Below are positions 53,839-63,100 of a stretch of DNA of 64,000 nt, one piece after another; the first letter of the stretch is position 1, and each line of letters starts with the position of its first letter. The notes beneath the pieces were generated by a model. That model was not told the DNA's origin. It did not search any database and saw only the letters and a program-made list of their open reading frames with translations. The stretch is from Strigamia acuminata (Eukaryota > Arthropoda > Chilopoda > Geophilomorpha > Linotaeniidae), in NCBI GenBank assembly GCA_949358305.1, contig OX442317.1:3600186-3664185 (forward strand), in the 5' to 3' direction. A program made the position numbers and the translations under genes.

Positions 53839-55968
53839 AGGGGAATAGCCAAGGTTTTTAAAAACACAAACTTTTGTGTTTTTCTTACTTATGTAGTTGA
53901 AACCTATCTTCAAATCAATTTTTATTAAAAAATTTCGATTCTAAGCTATTAAAATCATTGATTGAAAATGGCAAAAATGGTTACTTTCACCGCAACACTT
54001 CAATTCGAAAATTTCCGAATTTTACCACTAGAGGTCGTCGCCGTGACGTCATTTGCACCGTACATTTTTGTTGTAGTTTGTGTTACCGTGGTGCTACGAT
54101 GGAGGCATTCGATTCCGATTCCTGTGATTTATTTTCTGTTAACCGTAGTGTTCCGATTGTACCATACAGTTTTGAGCCACTTCAGGCTAATTCAACCAAA
54201 AAAACTAATTCACGATCACATACAAATTATTTTAATGAAAGTAATGTCCAATCAAAGTTTGGGACGAAACCACGATTTTTAGGTTGAAAATACGATTTTC
54301 GGTGAAAAAAAACGATTTTAGGGTAAAAAAAATAGATTTTTGGATGTCGAAAAAAGATTCTCGGGTGGAAAAAGAGGAATTTCGGGTTGAGTAGCACGAT
54401 TTTCCGTATTTTTCGGTTGAAAAAACGATTTTTGGATGAAAAGAAAAACGATTTTAGGATAAAAAAAAAAGATTTTTGGGTGGAGAAAGAAGAATTTTGG
54501 GTTGAGCAGCACGATTTTCCGTATTTTTAGGTTGAAAAAACGATTTTCGGTGAAAAGAAAAACGATTTTAGGGTAAAAAAAAAGATGTTTGGGTGGAGAA
54601 AAAAGATTCTCGGGTGGAGAAAGAGGAATTTCTGGTTGAGTAGCACGATTTTTTGTATTTTCGAAAAAGAAAAAGATTTTCGGGTGGAAAAAAATTATTT
54701 TGTAGTGAAATAAAACGACTTTCAAGATAAAAAAAAACAAATTTTAGGGTGAAAAATCATATACGAACCAAATATTCGATGCAACCCTACTTATTAAACT
54801 TATACCGTACCTCTAAATTCCTGCGTTTTTGATAGGCCAAACTTTTATTTTTTTTCTCAACTACTTTTTTATCAAAAATTGTGGGAATTGCATCCTTTTT
54901 TAATTGCATTCGACCGCATTTAATTCCAAGAGAATGAATTAAATTTGGTGAAATAACAAAACAGTCATCATTAAAATGGACTCTACAAAGTAAACTTCTG
55001 ACAGTCGGTTTCCAATTACTTCTGTTCATTCTCTTAAGCCAATTTGATAATCTTTTCTTTTCTTTTGGAAATCGGTGAAAAGAAGCACCAGAGTTCTTTC
55101 CATTACTGCATCTGTGCGCGACACAACAAACCATTATTGTAAACGAGAATATCACAACGTGCTAAAAATACACCTGCTCGGTCACAGACACAGATTCTTC
55201 TAATGTGACCAAGCACCGATTTCCAAAAGAAATGAAAAAATTATCAAATTGGCTTAAGATAATGAACAGAAGTAATTGGAAACCGACTGTCAGAAGTTTA
55301 CTTTGTAGTAAAATTTGTTTTTTTTATCTTGAAAGTCGTTTTATTCCACTACAAAATAATTTTTTTCCACCCAAAAATCTTTTTCTTTTTCGAAAATACG
55401 GAAAATCGTGCTACTCAACCAGAAATTCCTCTTTCTCCACCCGAGAATCTTTTTTCAACAGCCAAAAATCTATTTTTTTTTACCCTAAAATCGTTTTTTT
55501 TTCACCGAAAATCGTTTTTTCAACCTAAAAATCGTGGTTTCGTCCCAAACTTTGATTGGACATTACTTTCATTAAAATAATTTGTATGTGATCGTGAATT
55601 AGTTTTTTTGGTTGAATTAGCCTGAAGTGGCTCAAAACTGTATGGTACAATCGGAACATTACGGTTAATAGAAAATAAATCACAGGAATCGGAATCGAAT
55701 GCCTCCATCGTAGCACCACGGTAACACAAACTACAACAAAAATGTACGGTGCAAATGACGTCACGGCGACGACCTCTAGTGGTAAAATTCGGAAATTTTC
55801 GAATTGAAGTGTTGCGGTGAAAGTAACCATTTTTGCCATTTTCAATCAATGATTTTAATAGCTTAGAATCGAAATTTTTTAATAAAAATTGATTTGAAGA
55901 TAGGTTTCAACTACATAAGTAAGAAAAACACAAAAGTTTGTGTTTTTAAAAACCTTGGCTATTCCCCT
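53839..55968. mobile_element. Kolobok-like fold-back DNA transposon (non-autonomous)
   Basis: A 2130-bp element with long inverted arms (start AGGGGAATAGCCAAGG, end its complement), flanked by TTAA on both sides (53835-53838, 55969-55972). TTAA duplication, a G-rich terminus and a THAP-domain frame together match the Kolobok superfamily; piggyBac shares TTAA but not THAP. The arms, several hundred base pairs each, differ at scattered positions. They hold A/T-rich tandem sub-repeats (GATTTTNGG type) and, near the ends, mirrored frames at 54099-54287 (+) and 55708-55520 (-) with the motif IVPYSFEPL. No transposase catalytic domain is visible. Confidence 0.8.
54787..55134 (-). CDS. THAP-domain protein, truncated
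   Basis: A frame whose likely start is MVCCVAHRC at 55134 encodes a complete THAP zinc finger: C-x4-C (CVAHRC), conserved FHRFP, a tryptophan in LSNWL, a second in NWKPT, C-x2-H (CRVHF), and the closing AIPTIF box. THAP domains bind DNA and are found in P-element and Kolobok transposases and host regulators. The frame ends about 25 codons after the domain, so any catalytic part is lost. A partial, inverted second copy of the same domain (FPKEMKKLSNWLK to LLC) lies at about 55215-55310 on the plus strand, as part of the opposite arm. Confidence 0.75.
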   Translation of the reverse strand: MVCCVAHRCSNGKNSGASFHRFPKEKKRLSNWLKRMNRSNWKPTVRSLLCRVHFNDDCFVISPNLIHSLGIKCGRMQLKKDAIPTIFDKKVVEKKNKSLAYQKRRNLEVRYKFNK

Positions 55969-56009
55969 TTAATGGTAATTTTTAATGAAACTGTTTCAAT
56001 TGTTTTCAG

Positions 56010-56227
56010 CTGCCCCAAAGATCATTCCATTCTCCTTCCACGATGGTCAATTATTCGAGGGAGTTTTAGTGAAGGTTACGTGCGTAGTCTATCAGGGAGA
56101 CCTCCCAATTACTATAAAATGGCTGAAAGATAACCAACCGTTATCCAATCTCGACTGTGTTAATGTCCGACAAGTTGATCAATTTTCCAGTATGCTAACC
56201 ATAGAGAAAGTGCAACAAATTCACAGT
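56010..56227 (+). pseudogene. Dscam-type Ig exon 4, truncated
   Basis: Acceptor TGTTTTCAG and phase 1 start as in the other three exons; encodes APKIIPFSF, VTCVVYQGDLP, WLKDNQPL and SSMLTIEKVQQIHS. After 56227 the similarity stops abruptly: the expected GNYTC with the second cysteine is absent and a stop follows four codons later. The sequence beyond is an inverted ATR fragment. This unit cannot encode a complete Ig domain. Confidence 0.82.
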
Positions 56228-56514
56228 CGCAGAGAAACTTGAGAAACACCCTGGCGCCCTTTTCTAGCTCATCCAGCATGTGCAACCGAATCGAATGCTC
56301 GTATCCACTCTGATAGGCATAAGTCTCCATGTCATTTCATCAATACGAGCAAGTGCGAGAGCTGCCGAGAACTTGGCGCTATCTCTTTTCTTGACGGATA
56401 AAAGAATTTGAGCCAGAGCCACACTGGAACATGGAATGGTATCTGTTGCCAAAAAGGTCTCTAAGCTCTCCCAAGTAGCTCAGTTTCCAAGCAGCTTCGA
56501 TGCACAATGGATTT
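56228..56514 (-). pseudogene. ATR kinase FAT-domain fragment, frameshifted
   Basis: On the minus strand three blocks in different frames read EAAWKLSYLGELRD (about 56505-56460), AQILLSVKKRDSAKFSAALA with flanks (about 56460-56340), and YQSGYEHSIRLHMLDELEKG (about 56330-56260). Together they match, in order, the FAT-region helical repeats of the DNA-damage checkpoint kinase ATR. Two frameshifts and no splice sites between blocks point to a pseudogene fragment. Its inner end abuts truncated Ig exon 4. The source gene is not in the window. Confidence 0.75.
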
Positions 56515-56759
56515 AATAGTGTCCAATTTTGGACAATTTTAGCAAAATCATAATCAATACGTAGTCACTATTAAAAAGGACCGTGTTTAATCCGAAAACA
56601 CTAATTAGGACCAAATAAATGTACAACAACAAAAAATGGCTGAATAGCCAACCAAAATTACCTATCAAACACATGTAAATAAAATGAAAAGTATTTTTTA
56701 AAAGAAAATCTATCAACGTTTTGAACACATGGACAGAAGACGAGCAACTCCGATGTTTC
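56515..56759. other. 3' flank of ERCC6L; no gene seen
   Basis: AT-rich sequence between the ATR fragment and the ERCC6L stop codon. Probably ERCC6L 3' untranslated sequence in part. No clear poly(A) signal was identified. Confidence 0.4.
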
Positions 56760-59700
56760 TTACGAGGAATCTTCACTATCGGCGAGATAGTCGACCAAGC
56801 TTTGGAGCTTTGGAGCTGTTTTTTTTGGAGAAGAGTTGTAATCCTCTTCAGAATCAGTTTCTGAAGAGTAATCGACCAACAATGGTCCTGCAGCTTTGCC
56901 ACTGCACGACGGAAGGCTTTCTAGTAGGGGTTCTTCCTCGCGATAGGACTTATAATCACCTACTAAGCCATTCCGCGCGCTGCCAGATGACGAATCTAAA
57001 GACGAATCCAACGCTGCAGCGGCATTCTATTTATGACACAATAAACAATTTTAGAGTGGATAAAAACAAGATTAATTTTCCTTAGTACTAACCATTAATT
57101 TGGTACGTGGTTTGAGAAAATCGGTCTCCACGCTGTCGTCAAAAGCACGTCCGAACAGATATAAACGTTTCCTCTCTTTGACATTGTCCTCCGCCTCCTC
57201 ACCGGGCTTTTCACCCTCCTCTTCACCCGCCTCGTTGTCACGCGAGAACATCAAATCGTGATCGGATATCCCAAAAATATCTAGGGAAAATTCAGTTTCA
57301 TTAAAAAATCTGGGAAAAATGTAATTTTCAATTAAAAAAATCTGAAAAATTCAGTTTAATTAATAAAATGTGGAAAAAATTCAATTCATTCAATCGAATA
57401 AAATGTATTAAACTTTCAATTTAATTTTAAAAAATCTTATCGTTCTGTTTAATTAAAGATAAATAAACTACCCAAAGTACGCAGAAAATCGATATGTTTG
57501 ATCAATTCTTCATCGGCTATGCGCTGCCCCATCTGCATGGCTTCCAACTGCTTCTGCGTTTTCGAAAAATTCACGTTTTCCAATTGAAAAAGCGAGCGTA
57601 ACTCTTCTTTGGTGAAATATCTGCAATTCAAGATTCGGATGTAATAAATATATTGCATTCGTGGTGCTGATAATACCGTGTGGGATCGTGAGAGTCTTTG
57701 TTCGCTTGGCGAATAATTCCTTCTTTGAATATCTGGCGACGATAAATTTTCTCCTCGATCGTGCTGCACGTGATGAGGCGATAGACAACAACGTTCTTTT
57801 CTTGGCCTATCCGAAACGCGCGATCCACGGCTTGATTATCGAGGGCGGGGTTCCAACTGGGATCCAAAATGATCACTCGATCGGCCGCGGTCAAAGTGAG
57901 ACCGACGCCACCAACCCTCGTCGTTAGTAGCAGCAAATCGTAATTGAAGTTGGTCTGAAATTTTTGCACTATTTTGGCGCGCTCGTTGAGATCGGAGACG
58001 GTGCCGTCCAACACCAGCAAAACAAACCCTTTATCCAATAAAATTTTCTGTAAATAAAATGTACACATGTTCAAATAAAAATGTGTAAAAATGATATTTT
58101 TCATTAATTTATTTTTACTTTCAAAATTGTCAGCAGTTGTTTACTCAGAGAAAACACTAAACAACGATGGCCGGTGCGCTTCAATTCCGTGAGTAATTGG
58201 AGCGTGAACACGATTTTACTCGATTCTTTCAGTAACGTTTCCGACGAAATTCGATCCAAATTGTGATCAACGATGCTGTGAGCTCCATCGCTCATATCCA
58301 AACTTCTGTAAAAATAAAATAAAATATAAACAATTAAGTTATTTTAAAAGAAAATTAATTTACATGTTGAGATTATCGAAACCAAGGTTCTCGCACGCGG
58401 CACGTGGCAGCAAGCGCGGGTGATCACAGATTTTCTTCATCACCGTCAGTTGTACAAGCGGCGACTTCTTCGTCATCAATATCTATTTTTAAAAAAAGAA
58501 ATAAATTGATTTAGCGATGAAAATAAAACGTTTAAAATCCAAACTCGCCTCTTTAACTTCGTCGAGTCTAAGAAAATCCATGTAAAGTTTTTGTTGGAGC
58601 GGCCTCAGGACCAACCACACAATAAAATCGTTTTTCCGAGTCATGGCTTTCGGTTTACTAAAAAAAAAATTAAAACGAATATATGCTTTAGAATTTATGT
58701 AGAATTCGCACCAGCAGCTCATCCTCCTGCTTTCAACATCCTCTGAATCTGTTTTTGCTTTCAAAACCTCCGCCTTTGTTCGACGTAAAAAATACGGTTT
58801 AATTACATCAAATAATTTTTCAGACAATTTTCCGCCTAATTCCCTTTCGATCGGCAATGCATCTTTTTCTCTCGCCTGAATAAAAATGTATAAAAATCAA
58901 TTTTCCGATTTAAATTGAACTTATTTCGTAATACCCTGACGATAGGCGTCTCGTAATCCATTTTAAACGAGCGAACAGAGCCCAATAAAGTGCCACGGTG
59001 CACAAAATCGTAAAGACTCCACAATTCGCGTAGGTTATTCTGAACGGGAGTTCCCGTAAGGGCAATTCGATTCATCGACGGTATTTTGTGCACGGCTTTA
59101 GTGGTCTGCGTGGGGTTTTTAATGGCTTGAGCCTCATCCAAAATAACGTAATCCTAATTATTAAAAAAAAAATTAAATGTATAATTGTTGATTTGTTTTT
59201 AAAAAAAAATATATATTTTTATACCCATTTGAATTCTTTTTCATGAAAACTGCTAAGTTTAGTGTGTGCAGTGCGAACTAAACCGTAGGTGGTCAATAAA
59301 ACGCCTACGCCGCGTTGAACTTGGTTCAAGTTACTGTCTCTGACTAAGTTTTCGCCATGATATTGAAAAACGTACAGCCAGGGTGCCCTAATATTAAACA
59401 AATTAAAAAATAAAACAAAAAATTAAATTAAAAATCGACAAATTTATGATACCATTCCTCAAATTCCTTTTCCCAGTTTTGAATGAGCGACGGAGGTACC
59501 ACGATAAGAACATGTTTAATTTTCCACATTTTAAACATGCCCGTTAAAAAGGCAATCACTTGAATTGTTTTCCCTAACCTAAAAAATTCAAATTTATAAA
59601 ATCAATTTGCAGGTTATTTTTATTATTATTATTGATATAAATTACCCCATATCATCGGCTATAACTCCTCCATTTTTCATTTTGTACAATTTCCAGAGAA

Positions 59701-59812
59701 ATAAAATGCCGTCAATTTGGTAGGGATAAAGCCTCCGTTTCAGTTTCTTGGACAACGAAAAATCGTCGCCCAAGCAAACCGGTGGATCCTCGCGGTTCAT
59801 TATAACCATACG
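56760..59812 (-). CDS. ERCC6L: ERCC6L/PICH DNA translocase, 5' end not seen
   Basis: An SNF2-family ATPase that, in animals, binds and unravels ultrafine anaphase DNA bridges. Twelve exons (minus strand): 59812-59646, 59578-59453, 59387-59225, 59153-58935, 58875-58712, 58657-58549, 58482-58364, 58305-58119, 58047-57677, 57620-57472, 57280-57093, 57026-56760; 2229 nt, phases all agree. Motifs: Q-like YPYQIDG and GVIADDMG/LGKT (Walker A), DEAQ box, LTGTPVQNNLRELWSL, KPYFLRRTKAEV, CDHPRLL, and helicase C with VFSLSKQLL, GGVGLTLTAADRVII, DPSWNP and QAVDRAFRIGQ. The tail FGISDHDLMF, then an acidic C-terminus, is typical of ERCC6L rather than CSB. Introns are about 60-110 nt. The intron after 58549 appears to use a GC donor (GCGAGT). 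Earlier exons, if any, lie beyond Gypsy-B; an ATG at 59809 is the first in frame. Confidence 0.88.
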
Positions 59813-59857
59813 CTACAAAAAAAATTATTATCATGTATAAATATAAGTAGTTGTGAA

Positions 59858-59989
59858 ATGTAGCGTCGTGAAATAACTGGCATCCACACACCTTCGTTGC
59901 TAGTTAACAAGTGACTTTATTGCCCGCAATGACCTTGCAACCGGCCTTGCCTCTCACGCCCTCTCTCGGCCTATTTAGACAACACTACA
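59858..59989 (-). repeat. Gypsy-B 3' LTR
   Basis: 132 bp reading, on the minus strand, TGTAGTGTTG to CGACGCTACA with TGTAG/CTACA ends. A purine tract (TGAAGGAGGGA) stands just upstream on that strand at 59990-60000. AATAAA is present inside. Unusually short for an LTR, but ends and purine tract are typical. The partner LTR lies outside the window. Confidence 0.8.
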
Positions 59990-60132
59990 TCCCTCCTTCA
60001 CCCCAAATACAATAATAGATGAGAAAAGGCAAAGAGTATAAATTCGACAACAATAAAGTATATAAATTCGACAACAATCAAGCGTGTAAATTCGAAAATA
60101 ACAGTTCAATAAAAAGTCAATCATTCACAACA

Positions 60133-63100
60133 TCACGTTCGGTCCTTCCTCTTCTTTTCATTGCACATGTCATAATCCCTTTGCCATGATGGCTTTTGTG
60201 TTTTCCTATTCGATTTCCGCACTACCACCGGGTCCACCGGCCCAGGCTCTGCCGGGACAGCCGCTGGTTCCTGAACAGTTCGAGCCGCCACCCGCTCACC
60301 TCTCTCTTCCTCCAAAACCTCCGGCGCGCGCTCCTGCACCTCCGCATCCCCTTCCCCTTCCTCGCTCTCCATCTCTACCTGTGCCTCCTCCTCTCTTTGA
60401 TCCTCGTCCTCCTCGATTCGTTCCTCCTCGTGCTCTCTCCGGTCCACCAATTCATCCTCCCCCTCCAAACACATCTTTTTGAAAAATGACGAGTTTCGCG
60501 TAATGTTCTGTCCTCCCCTGCTGGCCGTCACCTGGGACCCCGTCACGGATGTTATCACGAACGGCTCTGGGTCATACGGCGTCGTTAGCTTGTTTATTTT
60601 CTTTCTCCTCACCAAAACTGTATCCCCCACTGACAGTTCATGCGCTCGTGTACGCCTCCTCACATCTGCCAAATCCTTCATGTCAGCCTTCCCCTTCCCA
60701 TCTCTTTTCCTCATCACCTCATCATTCATTTTGGCGAACACCTGTGGCAGTCTCGTCCTAATTGGCCTGCCATACAGCGCATCGGCCGGAGGCACTCCCG
60801 TCGTCGCGTGGGGGGTCGCACGGTAATTCAAAAGAAACTCGTATACCTCCTCATGCCATTTCCGTCCTTCCGTCACTGCCGTTAATATGGCCTTGTTCAA
60901 CGTCTTCATCAAGCGTTCCACCTCACCGTTTGCTTCTGGCCATAGCGGCGTCACTCGATGGTGTCGTACGCCCATTTCGGCCAGGAACTCCGCGAACTCA
61001 CTTGATGAGAATGGCGGTCCGTTATCGGATTTTACCGTCTCCGGGATTCCCAGTTCCGAAAAACGTTTCCTTAAAAGTGCCACTACGCCTCGCGCACCAG
61101 TTGACGACACGCCATCAACAAACGGGAAACGTGAATACTCATCCACGGCGACGAACAAAATCTTTCCGTCGGGAAACGGCCCCAAGAAGTCCACAGCCAC
61201 CCTTTGCCAGGGCCGCTCGGGCAGGCTTGACATCTCCAATGGGGTCCTCGTCTTCATTGGAACACTTGCCTGGCATGGCACACAGCCAGCCACTAGCCGC
61301 TCGACCTGCGCATCTATACCCGGAAACCAAACCTTTTGTCGTAACAGCATCTTGGTTTTCACGACTCCCTGGTGCCCACGATGAGCTATCTCCACCACTT
61401 TCCTTCTTAATGACTCGGGCACCACAATCCGATCGCCCCGAAGGACGATTCCATCATCCGAGCTGGTAAACTCTTCCTGCAACAGTCTAAATGGTTTTAG
61501 ACCCTCATTCTTCCACGTCTTCTCGCGCTCCGCTCCCTCCTGTCTCAGTGCCAATTTCAACAGTCTCAAATTAGGATCCTCCTCCGTACACCTCGCAATT
61601 TCTGCTCTCGACATCGATTTTGGTACGCGTGTCCTCACCACGAAATTAATGTACCGCTCTACTGTCCTCGACACCGTACCATCCTTTCTTTCCGCTGGTC
61701 CCGTATGCCGCGACATATAGTCGCTAGGATTAGAACTGCCTTTTGTGTATTTAACCTCAAATACGTACTGTTGTACACGAAGACAAAGTCGCTCAATTCT
61801 CGCCGAGGGTCGCGCTTTCCTGTTCCCAAAGATGCTCACTAAAGGCTTGTGGTCTGTGAAAAGTACAAATGAAACACCGTATAAGTACAGATAGAAATGT
61901 TCAATAGCCCAGACCGCCGCTAGAGTTTCGCGTTCAATCTGAGAGTATCTGCTCTCGACATCAGTCAGTGTTCTGCTAGCGTACGCCACTACCCGTGGTT
62001 CGCTCTCGCCATTCCTAATTTGCGCCAGAATGGCTCCTAGCCCGTTCGGCCCAGCGTCCACCGTCACATGTGTCTCCGCCAATGGGTCATGGTACGCCAA
62101 TGTGTTCCTGTTTGCCAATTGTTCCCTGATGCATGTCCATGCCAGCTGGTGTTTTTCTTCCCATCGAAACGGGGTATTTGTTCCTCTCGTCAGGTCTCGC
62201 AAAGGCCTCAACGTTTCTGCCATGTTTCTCACAAAGCGGGCACAATACACGACCATGCCCAGTAGGCTTTTTACTTCCGCAGCCGATCTCGGGATCTCCA
62301 TCTTCTCCACAGCTTCCACTTTTCGCGGATCAATTGAAATTCCGGCCGCTGAAAATACGTGGCCGAAAAACACCAACTCACCCCGACGCACTTCACATTT
62401 TTCCTCGTTTAAAGTCAGTCCTTTCTCTTCCAAGCGTCTCAGGACGGCGTGCAACGCCGCGTCATGCGCTTCCACGGTCTTGCCTACAATAAAAATATCG
62501 TCCACAATATTAATGCAATTCGACAGGCCCTCAATTACTTGACGTATAGTGTCCTGAAATAACTCCGAAGCCGAGTTGATGCCGAACAGCAGTCTTTTGA
62601 AACGAAACAGACCCACATGGGTCGCAAAAACGGTATATTTCCGCGACTCCTCGTCCAACTCGACTTGGTTGAACCCATGATTCAGGTCCAATTTCGAAAA
62701 GTATTTGGCTCCTTCCGCCAACGCCACCACGTCCTCCAAACGAGGCGAGGTGTGCCTCACTCTTTTGATGGCCCTATTCACTTCTCTCGCGTCGACACAG
62801 AGGCGAATGGCGTCGGGGTCGGGGTCCTTAGGCTTGTCCACACAGTGGATCGGCGAGACCCACGGTGTCGGCCCCATTCCTTCATCGATCCGCTCGATGA
62901 CGTCCATTCGCAGCAAGCGATCCAATTCTTTTTCTACCTTTTTCCGTAGTCGAAACGGAAGCGGGCGGTACCGTTGGGCTACAGGCACCACTTCCTCGTC
63001 CACATGCAAGTGGATACGATACTCTTTTAATTTTCCCACTCCTTGAAATAATTTGGGATACTGTCGTTTAATCTCTTCTTCCAGCGTTGACTTCTCAATA

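Larger units (their letters stand above)
53556..55974 (+). pseudogene. Dscam-type Ig exon 3, split by a transposon
   Basis: Acceptor TTTTCCAG, then 53556-53838 encodes a full Ig domain (APRIIPFSF, VMCGLIEGDAP, WLKDGLPI, NYTCVATNG, ending in TASLIV). The last two exon bases and its donor (G then GTAATT) lie at 55973-55976, on the other side of a 2130-bp element inserted at TTAA. Without the element the exon would be 285 bp, phase 1, followed by a 35-nt intron. With it the frame reaches a stop five codons after TASLIV. The exon may still be used if the element is spliced out or supplies a donor, but that is not evident. Confidence 0.8.

Noticed and set aside
54318-54740. 140-codon minus frame rich in F, I and P in the transposon arm, and its mirror near 55205-55580
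   Set aside because: Made of A/T-rich sub-repeats of the arm; no domain beyond the THAP piece, which I report separately.
56513-56902. 129-codon minus frame across the ERCC6L 3' end
   Set aside because: It lies in another frame than the ERCC6L last exon and continues into AT-rich flank without any domain.
60186-60482. Proline-rich plus-strand frames opposite Gypsy-B
   Set aside because: Shadow of the glutamate-rich tail of the minus-strand polyprotein.
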